From Rhizorhabdus dicambivorans (GTDB lineage: Bacteria > Pseudomonadota > Alphaproteobacteria > Sphingomonadales > Sphingomonadaceae): a stretch of DNA of 64,000 nucleotides. The translations under genes and the position numbers were made by a program. This document shows positions 18,938 to 28,291 of the stretch, piece after piece. Position 1 is the first letter of the stretch. Each line of letters begins with the position of its first letter. The stretch is from NCBI RefSeq assembly GCF_002355275.1, contig NZ_CP023449.1, positions 186,001 through 250,000 of the forward strand. The letters run 5' to 3'. The notes below the pieces were generated by a model. The model worked only from the letters and a program-made list of their open reading frames with translations. It was not told the DNA's origin and made no database searches.

Positions 18938-19521
18938 GCGAATTGCGGCCCGACCTGGCGATCATCGCCGACCATGTAGCACCTGCTTCACGCGTGCTCG
19001 ACGTGGGCTGCGGCGATGGCGAGCTGATGGACGTGCTGCGCGCGCGCGGCTGCGACGCGCGCGGGATCGAGATCGACCCGCGCAACGTCAGCCTCGCCGT
19101 GACGCGCGGCCTGTCGGTGGTGCAGGGCGATGCCGATACCGATCTGGTCAACTATCCCGACAACGCCTTCGACTATGCGATACTGAGCCAGACGCTGCAG
19201 ACCGCGCGCGCGCCCGACCAGGTGCTGACCGAGCTGCTGCGGATCGGCCGCCGCGCCTTCGTCTCCTTTCCCAATTTCGCCTATTGGCGGGTGCGGCTGA
19301 GCCTCGCCTGGGGCGGGCGGATGCCGGTGACCCCGGCGCTGCCGGTGAGCTGGTACGAGACCCAGAACATCCACCAGCTGACGATCGACGATTTCCGCGC
19401 CTTCGTGAAGGAGCGCGGTATCACGGTCGAGCAGGCCTGGTTCCTGACCGGCGCGCGGCGGCGCGGCGAAGCGGCGGCGAACCTGCGCGCCGAACATGCG
19501 GTGTTCCTGCTGCGACGCTGA
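18934..19521 (+). CDS. metW: Methionine biosynthesis protein MetW
   Basis: 195 aa. Class I methyltransferase-like fold with [15 protein letters not shown] at 21-35, then [24 protein letters not shown] and [17 protein letters not shown], all conserved in MetW. It works with MetX in homoserine acylation in bacteria carrying both genes; its own chemistry is not settled. ATGA overlap with metX indicates translational coupling. Confidence 0.93.
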   Translation: MSELRPDLAIIADHVAPASRVLDVGCGDGELMDVLRARGCDARGIEIDPRNVSLAVTRGLSVVQGDADTDLVNYPDNAFDYAILSQTLQTARAPDQVLTELLRIGRRAFVSFPNFAYWRVRLSLAWGGRMPVTPALPVSWYETQNIHQLTIDDFRAFVKERGITVEQAWFLTGARRRGEAAANLRAEHAVFLLRR

Positions 19522-19525
19522 CCCC

Positions 19526-19607
19526 GTCGCCCCGGCAGAGGCCGAGGCCGCAAGAGATGTGATCGGGGCAGGAGCCTGTTACGGCCCCGGCCTCCGCAGG
19601 GGCGACG
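19526..19607. repeat. Dispersed inverted-repeat element, family B, copy 1
   Basis: GTCGCCCCGGCAGAGGCCGA ... GGCCCCGGCCTCCGCAGGGG then CGAC. About 80 bp with near-complementary ends, just after metW. Other B copies: 23458, 30382, 33157, 43621, 55194, 62136. Confidence 0.8.
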
Positions 19608-19670
19608 ACATGGGACTGTCTTACATGCCTAACACTGGACATCGCCCCACCCGCTGATAAGTCTGGCGTC

Positions 19671-21323
19671 ATGATCATCAGCCGCCTCGCAGCGCTCGCC
19701 CTGCTCGCCACCCCGATCGCCATCACCGCCGAACCGCCGGCCGATTCCAGCTTCAGCGCCGATCGCTTCCGGGCGACGGTCGGCTTCCTGGCAGACGACC
19801 TGCTCAAGGGCCGCGACACCGGCAGCGAGGGATATGAGATCGCCGCGCGCTATGTCGCCAGCCGCTTCGCCGAGCTGGGCCTCAAGCCCGGCGGCGACGA
19901 TGGCGGCTGGTATCAGCGCATCACCTTCCAGCAGACCGACTTCGCCGAAACACCGGGCCAGGTGACGATCACCGGCCCCGGCGGCGCCAGCCAGAGCTGG
20001 ACGCATGGCACCGACGTGCTTGTAGGGCTGAGCGCCAACGAGCCGCATCTCGACCTGTCGGCGCCGCTGGTGTTCGTCGGCTACGGCATCGAGAACAAGC
20101 TGCTCGGCATCAATGATTATGCCGGGCTCGACGTGAAGGGGAAGATCGTCGTCACCCTGCGCGGCTTCCCGCAGGGCATGCCCAGCGAGGAGGCCGCCCA
20201 TGCCGCGGCGACCAAGGCCCAGGCCGCGCAGGCGCATGGCGCGATCGGGATGCTCTCGGTCGGCACCAACCTGACGATGAAGACCCGGCCCTGGGCGCAG
20301 ATGGTCCATTTCGCCGACGAGCCCGCCTTCGCCTGGGTCGGCGCCGACGGCAAGGCGTATGACGAGGCGCCGGGCATCCGCATCACCGCCGCGCTGAACG
20401 AACCCGCCGCCCAGGCCCTTTTCGCGGGTGCGCCGCAGAAGCTGGCGGCGATCCGCGCGATGGCCGACAAGGCCGGCGGCCGTCCCAAGGGCTTCGCGCT
20501 GAAGACCAGGGCGCGCATCCGGAGCGACAGCGTCACCAGGCGCGTCACCAGCCCGAACATCATCGCGATCCTGCCCGGCAGCGATCCGAAGCTGAAGGCC
20601 GAATATGTCGTCCTCTCGGCGCATCTCGACCATATCGGGGTGACGCCGGCCAGGCCCGGCGACAAGCCCGAGACCGACCGGATCAACAATGGGGCGCTCG
20701 ACAACGGTGCCGGCATCGCGACGATGCTGGAGGTCGCCCGCGCCGCCGCGACCGCGCCGGACAAGCCGCGCCGCTCGCTGATCTTCCTGGCCTCCACCGC
20801 CGAGGAGAAGGGGCTGCTCGGCGCCGATTATTATGCGCGCCACCCGGGCGTGCCGATCAGGGCGATCGTCGGCAATGTCGATCTCGACATGCCGTTGCTG
20901 CTCTATCCCTTCACCGACGTCACCGCTTTCGGCGCCGACCATTCGACGCTGGGGCCGATCGTCGCGAAGGCGGTCGAGCCGATGGGCATCACGCTGTCGC
21001 CCGATCCGATGCCGGCGCAGACCATCTTCGTCCGCTCCGACCATTATATGTTCGTGAAACAGGGCGTTCCCGCCGTCTTCCTCGCCACCGGCTTCGCCAA
21101 TGGCGGCGACAAGCATTGGGGCGCGTTCCTGAACGGCGCCTATCATCACCCCGACGACGACATGAACCAGAAGATCCTGTGGGATCAGGGCGCCCGATTC
21201 TCGGAGGCGAACTACCGGATCATGCGCGCCATGGCGGACGCCGATGTGCCGCCGCGCTGGTATGCGAAGGATTTCTTCGGCGACACCTTCGCGCCGAAGG
21301 CGGAAAAGGCGAAGCGGCCTTAA
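19671..21323 (+). CDS. Secreted M28-family zinc aminopeptidase
   Basis: 550 aa with a signal peptide (SRLAALALLATPIAITA, about 4-20). A PA-domain-like insertion spans roughly 125-270. The zinc-peptidase domain shows SAHLDHIG (316-323), NNGALDNGAG (339-348), the catalytic pair in STAEEKGLLG, VDLDMP (403-408) and a late His in FVRSDHYMF. It should cleave N-terminal residues from peptides in the periplasm or outside the cell. It converges with DUF1467, the two separated only by a hairpin. Confidence 0.9.
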   Translation: MIISRLAALALLATPIAITAEPPADSSFSADRFRATVGFLADDLLKGRDTGSEGYEIAARYVASRFAELGLKPGGDDGGWYQRITFQQTDFAETPGQVTITGPGGASQSWTHGTDVLVGLSANEPHLDLSAPLVFVGYGIENKLLGINDYAGLDVKGKIVVTLRGFPQGMPSEEAAHAAATKAQAAQAHGAIGMLSVGTNLTMKTRPWAQMVHFADEPAFAWVGADGKAYDEAPGIRITAALNEPAAQALFAGAPQKLAAIRAMADKAGGRPKGFALKTRARIRSDSVTRRVTSPNIIAILPGSDPKLKAEYVVLSAHLDHIGVTPARPGDKPETDRINNGALDNGAGIATMLEVARAAATAPDKPRRSLIFLASTAEEKGLLGADYYARHPGVPIRAIVGNVDLDMPLLLYPFTDVTAFGADHSTLGPIVAKAVEPMGITLSPDPMPAQTIFVRSDHYMFVKQGVPAVFLATGFANGGDKHWGAFLNGAYHHPDDDMNQKILWDQGARFSEANYRIMRAMADADVPPRWYAKDFFGDTFAPKAEKAKRP

Positions 21324-21327
21324 ATAA

Positions 21328-21359
21328 AGATCCTCCCCATCGCAGATGGGGAGGAACTT
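21328..21359. terminator. Bidirectional hairpin made of a family C repeat end
   Basis: AAAG, TCCTCCCCATC, GCA, GATGGGGAGGA, then CTTT: a strong stem between two convergent genes (stops at 21323 and 21360), with A-run and T-run flanks that would serve both directions. The same stem forms one end of the family C element at 25300-25322, so a repeat end seems to be used as a terminator here. Confidence 0.7.
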
Positions 21360-21629
21360 TCAGTGTGCCCGGTAGCGCGTCAGATCGAACAGGTCGGCCG
21401 TGACCCAGCCATTGACGTAGTTCACATAGAACAGCGCGAACAGGACGGTCGCGACCACGGTGGTCCACAGCACCGTGCGCCACACCGAGAAACGCGGCGT
21501 GGCGCTTTCGGCCTGGCCGGGGACATGCGCCTCAGGCTCGGCGCTGCTGCGCAGCCGGAAGGGCAGCACCAGGAACAGGCAGCCCCACCAGAACAGCAGG
21601 TAGATCGCGATGATCGATGTGATGCGCAT
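21360..21629 (-). CDS. DUF1467 family membrane protein
   Basis: 89 aa, MRITSIIAIYLLFWWGCLFL at the start and a second hydrophobic helix TVLWTTVVATVLFALFYV, so two TM segments with a short charged linker. The N-terminal pattern and GWVTADLFDL end match DUF1467, often found next to RNase J in alphaproteobacteria. Function unknown. It lies downstream of rnj, separated by a family D repeat. Confidence 0.8.
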   Translation of the reverse strand: MRITSIIAIYLLFWWGCLFLVLPFRLRSSAEPEAHVPGQAESATPRFSVWRTVLWTTVVATVLFALFYVNYVNGWVTADLFDLTRYRAH

Positions 21630-21659
21630 GATCGGCTTGCCTGCTCCGAGCCTGTGTCT

Positions 21660-21758
21660 CCCCTCCCCTTCAGGGGAGGGGATGGGGGTGGGGCCTATCC
21701 CCAGGAGTGGCGCCCGATCGGAGGCCCCACCCCAACCCCTCCCCTGAAGGGGAGGGGC
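21660..21758. repeat. Dispersed inverted-repeat element, family D, copy 1
   Basis: CCCCTCCCCTTCAGGGGAGG at one end, CCTCCCCTGAAGGGGAGGGG at the other, each itself a hairpin, with inner GGGTGGGGCC / GGCCCCACCC. It lies between rnj and DUF1467. A related copy is at 42826. Confidence 0.8.
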
Positions 21759-21770
21759 TTATGCCGAACC

Positions 21771-23432
21771 TCATATCCGGATGATCGCCACCTCTACCAC
21801 CGGCTTCTTGCCGGTCCAGGCGGTGGCCCGGCGGCGGACGGCGAGGCGGACGGCTTCCTTGAGCTTCGCCTCGTCCCCGCCGTTCCTGGCACCACCCTTG
21901 CCGGCCTTGGCCACCGCCCCAGCCGCCGCCTCGCAAGCGTCGGCGAGGAAATCCTCGCGGTCTTCCTCGACCGGCACGCCCTGCAGCTGGAGCGACGGCT
22001 CGCCCCGCAGCTGGCCCTTGCCGTCGAGCGCTATGGTGACGCCGATATAGCCGTAGAGACCGGTACGGCGGCGCTCGTTCATCGTCGAGCCGTCGGCGGG
22101 CAGGATCACGTCGCCGTCGAGGACGAGACGGCCGACCCGCTCATGGCCGATCGCCGCCGGCCCGTCGGGGGCGAGCCGCACGACCGTGCCGTTCGACTGG
22201 ACGATGCCGTGGGGCACGCCGAGCCCCTTGGCGAAGCGTGCCTGCTCGGCCATGTGGCGCAGCTCGCCATGGACCGGCAGGATGATCTCCGGCCGGATCC
22301 ACTCGTACATCGCCCGGAGCTCGGGGCGACCCGGATGGCCCGAGACATGGACCTCGGCCTGGCGATCGGTGACCATGTCGATCCGCTTGGCGGCGAGCGC
22401 GTTCTGGATGCGGCCGATCGCTATCTCGTTGCCGGGGATCTGCTTCGACGAGAAGACGACCGTGTCCCCGGCCGACAGCTTGATCGGATGGTTATCGAAG
22501 GCGATCCGCGACAGCGCGGCGCGCGCCTCGCCCTGGCCGCCGGTGGCGATGATCATCACCTCACGCGGCGGCAGGCTCATCGCCTCGTCGACATCGATCA
22601 GCGGCGGAAAATGCTGGAGATAGCCGCTGGCCTTGGCGACGCGGATGATCCGGTCGAGCGAACGGCCGGCGACGCACAGCTTGCGGCCGGTATCCTGCGC
22701 GACCTCGCCCAAGGTCTGGAGCCGCGCCGCGTTCGAGGCGAAGGTGGTGACCAGCACGCGCGCCTTGCAGGCGGCAATCACCTCGTCGAGGCCCTTGCGG
22801 ACGTCCGCCTCGGAGCCGGAGGCTTCTTCGTTGAACACATTGGTCGAATCGCAGACCAGCGCCAGCACGCCCTTGTCGCCGATCGCGGTCAGCTCCGCGG
22901 CGGTGGAGGGTTGGCCGAGCAGCGGCTCCTCGTCGATCTTCCAGTCGCCGGTGTGGAAGATTCGGCCGTGCGGCGTGTCGATCAGCAGCGCATTGCCCTC
23001 GGGGATCGAATGGGCCAGCGGGACATAGGTGAAGCCGAACGGGCCGAGCTGGAAGCTGCCCTCATTCTCGATGACGTTGAGGGTCACCTTGTCGGCGATC
23101 CCCTCCTCGTCGAGCTTGCCCTGGATCAGGGCGGCGGTGAAGCGGGTGGCGTAGAGCGGCACGCCGAGATCGGCGGCGAGATAGGGGATCGCGCCGATAT
23201 GATCCTCATGCCCATGGGTCAGCACCACGCCGAGCAGATCTTCGGCTCGCTCCTCGATGAACGAGAGATCGGGCAGGATCAGCTCGACCCCGGGATAGCC
23301 GGGATCGGCGAAGGTAAGGCCGAGATCGACCATCACCCATTTGCCCTGGGTGCCGTAGAGATTGACGTTCATGCCGATCTCCCCGGAGCCGCCAAGCGCC
23401 AGGAAGAGCAGTTCGTTACCGGGAGTAGTCAC
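21771..23432 (-). CDS. rnj: Ribonuclease J
   Basis: 553 aa metallo-beta-lactamase/beta-CASP nuclease. Zinc motif LTHGHEDHIGA (71-81), HTGDWKIDEEP, CDSTNVFNEEASG, then beta-CASP blocks VTTFASNAARLQTL, IATGGQGEARAAL and VHVSGHPGRPEL, and a C-terminal domain. RNase J has 5'-3' exonuclease and endonuclease activity in RNA turnover and rRNA maturation, and is standard in alphaproteobacteria. It follows coaX in the nuo-birA-coaX-rnj order, with a family B repeat between. Confidence 0.95.
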   Translation of the reverse strand: MTTPGNELLFLALGGSGEIGMNVNLYGTQGKWVMVDLGLTFADPGYPGVELILPDLSFIEERAEDLLGVVLTHGHEDHIGAIPYLAADLGVPLYATRFTAALIQGKLDEEGIADKVTLNVIENEGSFQLGPFGFTYVPLAHSIPEGNALLIDTPHGRIFHTGDWKIDEEPLLGQPSTAAELTAIGDKGVLALVCDSTNVFNEEASGSEADVRKGLDEVIAACKARVLVTTFASNAARLQTLGEVAQDTGRKLCVAGRSLDRIIRVAKASGYLQHFPPLIDVDEAMSLPPREVMIIATGGQGEARAALSRIAFDNHPIKLSAGDTVVFSSKQIPGNEIAIGRIQNALAAKRIDMVTDRQAEVHVSGHPGRPELRAMYEWIRPEIILPVHGELRHMAEQARFAKGLGVPHGIVQSNGTVVRLAPDGPAAIGHERVGRLVLDGDVILPADGSTMNERRRTGLYGYIGVTIALDGKGQLRGEPSLQLQGVPVEEDREDFLADACEAAAGAVAKAGKGGARNGGDEAKLKEAVRLAVRRRATAWTGKKPVVEVAIIRI

Positions 23433-23457
23433 GTAGTAATTTGTCCAATCTGATATG

Positions 23458-23546
23458 TCGTCGCCCCGGCGGAGGCCGGGGCCGCCATCATCCGGGATGG
23501 CGTTGCGTTCTTATCCGTTGCGGCCCCGGCCTCTGCCGGGACGACG
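23458..23546. repeat. Dispersed inverted-repeat element, family B, copy 2
   Basis: CGTCGCCCCGGCGGAGGCCG ... CGGCCCCGGCCTCTGCCGGG then ACGACG. It occupies nearly the whole coaX-rnj gap. Confidence 0.85.
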
Positions 23547-23555
23547 TGAAATCCT

Positions 23556-24362
23556 CTACTTCGCCGCCTTGTACCGATCGTACATCAGCCCCAGCCCCTG
23601 GATGGTCAGGTCAGGCTCGATGCTGTCGAACAGCTTCACATGCCGTTCGAACAGCGGGGCGAGGCCGCCGGTCGCGATCACCTTGGCCGGGCGCCCGACC
23701 TCGGCCTTCATCCGCGCCACCAGCCCCTCGATCATCGAGACATAGCCGAAATAAATGCCGATCAGCATCTGATCGGTGGTGGTGCGGCCGACCACGCTGG
23801 GCTTCTCGGGCGCCTCGATCGCGATGCGGGGCAGCTTGGCCGCCGCCGCCACCAGCGCATCGAGCGACAGGTTGATGCCCGGTGCGATGATCCCGCCCTT
23901 ATAGGCCCCCAAATAATCGACCACGTCAAAGGTGGTGGCCGTGCCGAAGTCGATCACGATCAGGTCGCCGGGATGGCGGGTGTGCGCCGCGATCACGTTG
24001 ACCGCGCGATCGGCACCGACATTCTGCGGCTCGTCGACATCGAGGACGATCCCCCAGTCGACCGGCGGGCGCCCCGCGATCAGCGCGTCCACCCCGAAAT
24101 ATTTCGATGCCAGCACCTCTAGATTGTGGAGCGCGCGGGGCACCACCGTCGCGACGATCACCGCTTCGATATCGCTGCGGTCATAGCCTTCGAGCTGGAG
24201 CAACTGGTGCAGCCACACCGCATATTCGTCGGCGGTGCGACGGGGATCGGTGGCGATGCGCCAGCGCGCCCTGATCTCGCCGCCCGCCTGGCCCGGACCC
24301 GATCCGGGCTCGACCAGCGCGAAGACGATATTGGTATTCCCGGCGTCGATCGCAAGCAGCAT
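23556..24362 (-). CDS. coaX: Type III pantothenate kinase
   Basis: 268 aa of the ASKHA fold: [20 protein letters not shown] with the phosphate motif DAGNTN (6-11), [47 protein letters not shown] and [11 protein letters not shown]. It phosphorylates pantothenate in the first step of CoA synthesis and is not feedback-inhibited by CoA as CoaA is. Full length. It follows birA with about 100 nt between. Confidence 0.95.
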   Translation of the reverse strand: MLLAIDAGNTNIVFALVEPGSGPGQAGGEIRARWRIATDPRRTADEYAVWLHQLLQLEGYDRSDIEAVIVATVVPRALHNLEVLASKYFGVDALIAGRPPVDWGIVLDVDEPQNVGADRAVNVIAAHTRHPGDLIVIDFGTATTFDVVDYLGAYKGGIIAPGINLSLDALVAAAAKLPRIAIEAPEKPSVVGRTTTDQMLIGIYFGYVSMIEGLVARMKAEVGRPAKVIATGGLAPLFERHVKLFDSIEPDLTIQGLGLMYDRYKAAK

Positions 24363-24468
24363 GTGCGGTCCCGTCCCTTTCCGGCAGGGGCTATAGAGGG
24401 ATTTCGAGACAGATGGAAATCATCTGCCGGCTCCGAAATCACGCCACGAGAAGCCTGTGTAGCGACAG

Positions 24469-25170
24469 CTACAGCAGGAAGACGTCGCCGGCATGCACCA
24501 CATGCACCCGGCCATCGGCGCTTTTGAGACGGAGCGCACCGTCGCTTTCCAGTCCCTCATAGAGGCCTTCCAGCACCCCCTCGGGCGCGTTCACCCGCAG
24601 TGCCGATCCGGGCGGGTGCGCGCGCGCCTGCCAGCGGGCGAGCACCACGCCCAGCCCCTCGTTGCGCCACCGCGCGAGCCAGGCGGCGAAGCTCGCCGCC
24701 AGGTCCTGCGCGAAATCGGCCGGGTCGGGCGCCGACAGGCCGAGCACGGCAAGGCTGGTCGCCGGGCGATCAGGCAGATCGGGATGGTGGGCCAGGTTGA
24801 CGCCGATCCCGACCACCACCGCGTCGCCCGTACCTTCGAGCAATATGCCCGAGATCTTGGCGCCATCGGCCAGCAGGTCGTTGGGCCATTTGATCACCAG
24901 CCGGTCAGTCGACAACCAGCCTTGGAGCAGCGCGTCGAGCGCGACCGCCGCGACCATGGCGAGGCTGGGCGCCGGCGGATCGCCGGACATGCGGCGGACC
25001 AGCGTACTGGCGTAGAGATTGCCGGGCGGCGACACCCATTGCCGGCCCTGCCGCCCGCGCCCGCCGCTCTGCGTGCCGGCGCGCAGCCAGCTTCCCTCGG
25101 GCGCGCCGTCGCGGGCCAGCGCCAGCATATCCTCGTTGGTCGAACCGGTGGAGGGGATGTGGTGGATCAC
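24469..25170 (-). CDS. birA: Biotin--[acetyl-CoA-carboxylase] ligase
   Basis: 233 aa from GTG 25170 (IHHIPSTGSTNEDMLALARD). Biotin-binding GGRGRQGRQW (36-45), then IKWPNDLL and SGILLEG, and a C-terminal SH3-like part. It makes biotinyl-AMP and attaches biotin to BCCP. The N-terminal DNA-binding HTH of E. coli BirA is absent, so it is a monofunctional ligase. No ATG is usable; GTG is preceded by GGGAGGATCTTTCCA, where the SD lies in the edge of repeat C1. Confidence 0.92.
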   Translation of the reverse strand: MIHHIPSTGSTNEDMLALARDGAPEGSWLRAGTQSGGRGRQGRQWVSPPGNLYASTLVRRMSGDPPAPSLAMVAAVALDALLQGWLSTDRLVIKWPNDLLADGAKISGILLEGTGDAVVVGIGVNLAHHPDLPDRPATSLAVLGLSAPDPADFAQDLAASFAAWLARWRNEGLGVVLARWQARAHPPGSALRVNAPEGVLEGLYEGLESDGALRLKSADGRVHVVHAGDVFLL

Positions 25171-25175
25171 TGGAA

Positions 25176-25322
25176 AGATCCTCCCTGCGCGAAGCGTGGG
25201 GAGGAGGACCGTCCGCGAAGCGGATGGTGGAGGGGTCGGCGCTGCAAGCACCGCTGCGCGCCGCACCCCTCCACCACGCCTTCGGCGCGGTCCCCCTCCC
25301 CATCTGCGATGGGGAGGATCTT
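25176..25322. repeat. Dispersed inverted-repeat element, family C, copy 1
   Basis: AGATCCTCCCTGCGCGAAGC ... CATCTGCGATGGGGAGGATC with inner GGTGGAGGGG / CCCCTCCACC and a ~50-bp centre. About 147 bp, spanning the whole nuoN-birA gap. Its birA-side edge supplies a GGGAGG as ribosome-binding site. Others: 30790, 53096, 61270; solo end at 21328. Confidence 0.85.
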
Positions 25323-25327
25323 GAAGG

Positions 25328-26767
25328 TCAAAACAGCGACCGGGCCGCCGCCATGCTGGTGGCATCGAGCAGCGGGATGGCGAGATAGCCGAGCGGTGAG
25401 ACGGCGAGTGCCGCCAGCGCGATCAGCCCGCCCTCCAGCGGCGAGGCCTGCGGCGCATAGTTGGCGGCGGGCTCGTCGAAGTAGATCGTCTTGACGATCT
25501 TCAGATAATAGAAGGCGCCGATCACCGAGGTCGCGATGCCGATCATCGCCAGCGGCCAGAAGCCCGCCCGGACCAGCGCGTCGAACACCAGGAATTTCGG
25601 CCAGAAGCCGAACAGCGGCGGAATGCCGGCGAGGCTGAACATGAAGATCGCGAAGGCGGCGGCGAGACCGGGGCGGCTGCGCGACAGGCCCGACAGCGAC
25701 GCGATCGTCTCGATCGGGCGGCCATCGGCATCGCGCATCTGCAGGGCGCAGATGAAGCTGCCCAGCGTCATCGCGACATAGACCGCCATATAGGTGAGCG
25801 TCGCGGCGACGCCCTCGGCGGTGCCGGCGGCGAGGCCGAACAGCGCGAAGCCGACATTGTTGATCGACGAATAGGCGAGCAGCCGCTTGAAGTTGCTCTG
25901 CCCGATCGCGGCGACGCCGCCGAGGATCGTCGAGGCGAGCGCCGAGAAGATCACGATCTGGCGCCAGGAGTCGGTGGCCGACCCCATCGCCTCGACCGCC
26001 ACCCGCATCAGCAGCGCCATCGCCGCGACCTTCGGCGCCGAGGCGAAGAAGGCGGTGACCGGGGTCGGCGCGCCTTCATAGACGTCCGGGGTCCACATGT
26101 GGAACGGCACCGCCGAGATCTTGAAGGCGAGGCCGGCCAGCACGAACACCAGGCCGAACATCGTGCCCGTGCCGATCTCCTTCGACATGGCATCCGACAG
26201 ACCCGCGAACAGCGTGGTGCCGGTGAAGCCATAGAGCAGCGAGATGCCGTAGAGCAGGATGCCCGAGGCCAGCGCGCCGAGCACGAAATATTTGAGCCCC
26301 GCTTCGGCCGAGCGGGTGTCGCCGCGCAGGAAGCCCGCCAGCACATAGGCCGAGAGCGACTGCAGCTCGAGACCGACATAGAGCGTCAGCAGGTCGCCCG
26401 CCGACACCATCATCCCCATGCCGACCGCCGAGAAGAGGATCAGGATGGGATATTCGGCGCGATAGCCGCCCGCCCGGCTGAAGAAGCCCGGCGCGACCAT
26501 CACCGATACGGCGGCAGCGATATAGATGAGCAGCTTGGCGAAGGCGGCGAAGCTGTCGGCGATGTAGAGGCCGTCGAAACCCGGGCCGCCGCTGCCGGCG
26601 GGGCCGGTGAGCGAAAAGGCGGCGGCGCCGAACAGCGCGACCGCGCCCCAGCCGATGGCGCGCGACAGGCCGTCGCCACCGAAGGCCGCGACCATCAGCA
26701 GCAGCATCGCGCCGATCGAAAGGATCAGCTCGGGAACGGTAAGGGCGAGCGATGCGGTCATCGACAT
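25328..26767 (-). CDS. nuoN: NADH-quinone oxidoreductase subunit N
   Basis: 479 aa from ATG 26767, which overlaps the nuoM stop by 1 nt. The frame stays open upstream, but those codons are nuoM DNA out of frame. Hydrophobic throughout, with antiporter-like signatures FLRGDTRSAEAGLKYFVLGA, FKISAVPFHMWTPDVYEGAP and FKRLLAYSSINNVGFAL. It is one of three antiporter-like proton-pumping subunits of complex I in the inner membrane. Last gene of the nuo operon. Confidence 0.95.
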   Translation of the reverse strand: MSMTASLALTVPELILSIGAMLLLMVAAFGGDGLSRAIGWGAVALFGAAAFSLTGPAGSGGPGFDGLYIADSFAAFAKLLIYIAAAVSVMVAPGFFSRAGGYRAEYPILILFSAVGMGMMVSAGDLLTLYVGLELQSLSAYVLAGFLRGDTRSAEAGLKYFVLGALASGILLYGISLLYGFTGTTLFAGLSDAMSKEIGTGTMFGLVFVLAGLAFKISAVPFHMWTPDVYEGAPTPVTAFFASAPKVAAMALLMRVAVEAMGSATDSWRQIVIFSALASTILGGVAAIGQSNFKRLLAYSSINNVGFALFGLAAGTAEGVAATLTYMAVYVAMTLGSFICALQMRDADGRPIETIASLSGLSRSRPGLAAAFAIFMFSLAGIPPLFGFWPKFLVFDALVRAGFWPLAMIGIATSVIGAFYYLKIVKTIYFDEPAANYAPQASPLEGGLIALAALAVSPLGYLAIPLLDATSMAAARSLF

Positions 26768-28290
26768 CAGTGGTGCGCCTCCGCATGCGCAGATACGGTT
26801 GGGGCCTTGCCGACGGCGACCTTGGCGTCGCTTTCGGGTGCAGCGGGGGCGAGCCGGGCGAGGACCGCGCCGACATCGTTGCGCATCGGCGCCAGGAAGC
26901 TTTCGGGATAGATGCCCATCCACAGCGTGGCGAGCGCGATCGGCACGAGCATCAGCATCTCGCGCGGGGTGAGATCGGTCATCGCCGCGGCCTCCGGCGT
27001 CCGGGGCGCGCCATAGGCGATCCGGGCGTAAAGGTAGAGCATATAGGCCGCGCCGGTGATGATCCCCGTGGTGGCGACCAGCGCCACCCAGGAGGAGATC
27101 GCATAGGCGCCGACCAGGCTCAGGAATTCGCCGACGAAGTTGCTGGTGCCGGGCAGGCCGACCGACGCCATGGTGAACAGCAGGAACAGCAGCGCATATT
27201 TGGGCATATTGTTCGAAAGGCCGCCATAGCGGCTGATCTCGCGGGTGTGCATCCGGTCGTAGATCACGCCGACGCACAGGAACAGCGCGCCCGAGACGAG
27301 GCCGTGGCCGAGCATGACCATCAGCGCGCCCTCGATCCCCTGCCGGTTGAAGGCGAACAGGCCGATGGTGACGAAGGCCATGTGCGCGACCGACGAGTAG
27401 GCGATCAGCTTCTTCATGTCCTCCTGCACCAGCGCGATCAGCGAGGTGACGACCACCGCGACCATCGACAGGCCCATCACCAGCCACATCAGCTCGGCGC
27501 TGGCGATCGGGAACATCGGCAGCGAGAAGCGGATGAAGCCGTAGCCGCCCATCTTCAGCAGCACGCCGGCCAGGATCACCGAGCCCGCGGTGGGCGCCTG
27601 GACGTGCGCGTCGGGCAGCCAGGTGTGGACCGGCCACATCGGCATCTTCACCGCGAAGCTGGCGAAGAAGGCCAGGAACAGCCAGGTCTGCGCCGAGGCC
27701 GGGAAGTCATAGGCCATCAGGGTCGGGATGTCGGTGGTGCCCGCCTCGTTCACCATCCACAGCATCGCGATCAGCATCAGCACCGATCCGAGCAGCGTGT
27801 AGAGGAAGAATTTGTAGCTGGCGTAGATGCGGTCCGCGCCGCCCCAGATGCCGATGATCAGGTACATCGGGATCAGGCCGGCTTCGAAGAAGATGTAGAA
27901 GAGGAACAGGTCCTGGGCCGCGAAGACGCCGATCATCAGCGCCTCCATCAGCAGGAAGGCGGCCATATATTCGGGCACGCGCTTCTCGATCGCCTCCCAG
28001 GAGGCGAGGATGCAGATCGGCATCAGGAACACCGACAGCACGATCAGCAGCAGCGCGATGCCGTCGATGCCGAGCGCCCAGGCGAAGCGGCCGAACAGCG
28101 CGACGCTTTCGGTGAACTGCCATTGGGGCCCGCCGATCTCGTAGCGGGTCCACAGCAGGATGCCGAGGATCAGATCGAGGACGGTCGCGGCGAGCGCGAT
28201 CCAGCGTGCACCCCTGGCACCCGCGAACAGACAGGCCAGCGCCGCCACCAGCGGCAGCGCGATCATCAGGGTTAGGATCGGAAAGCCCAT
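26767..28290 (-). CDS. nuoM: NADH-quinone oxidoreductase subunit M
   Basis: 507 aa. Antiporter-like membrane subunit with [40 protein letters not shown] and [17 protein letters not shown]. It carries one of the proton channels of complex I. Its start is 1 nt after the nuoL stop and its stop overlaps the nuoN start, so the three are translationally coupled. Full length for the family. Confidence 0.95.
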   Translation of the reverse strand: MGFPILTLMIALPLVAALACLFAGARGARWIALAATVLDLILGILLWTRYEIGGPQWQFTESVALFGRFAWALGIDGIALLLIVLSVFLMPICILASWEAIEKRVPEYMAAFLLMEALMIGVFAAQDLFLFYIFFEAGLIPMYLIIGIWGGADRIYASYKFFLYTLLGSVLMLIAMLWMVNEAGTTDIPTLMAYDFPASAQTWLFLAFFASFAVKMPMWPVHTWLPDAHVQAPTAGSVILAGVLLKMGGYGFIRFSLPMFPIASAELMWLVMGLSMVAVVVTSLIALVQEDMKKLIAYSSVAHMAFVTIGLFAFNRQGIEGALMVMLGHGLVSGALFLCVGVIYDRMHTREISRYGGLSNNMPKYALLFLLFTMASVGLPGTSNFVGEFLSLVGAYAISSWVALVATTGIITGAAYMLYLYARIAYGAPRTPEAAAMTDLTPREMLMLVPIALATLWMGIYPESFLAPMRNDVGAVLARLAPAAPESDAKVAVGKAPTVSAHAEAHH

Positions 28291-28291
28291 A

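Noticed and set aside
25328-27637. One 769-aa reading frame covering nuoN and more
   Set aside because: Only the part from 26767 down is NuoN. The upstream codons are nuoM DNA read in the wrong frame, with Arg/Gly/His-rich nonsense.
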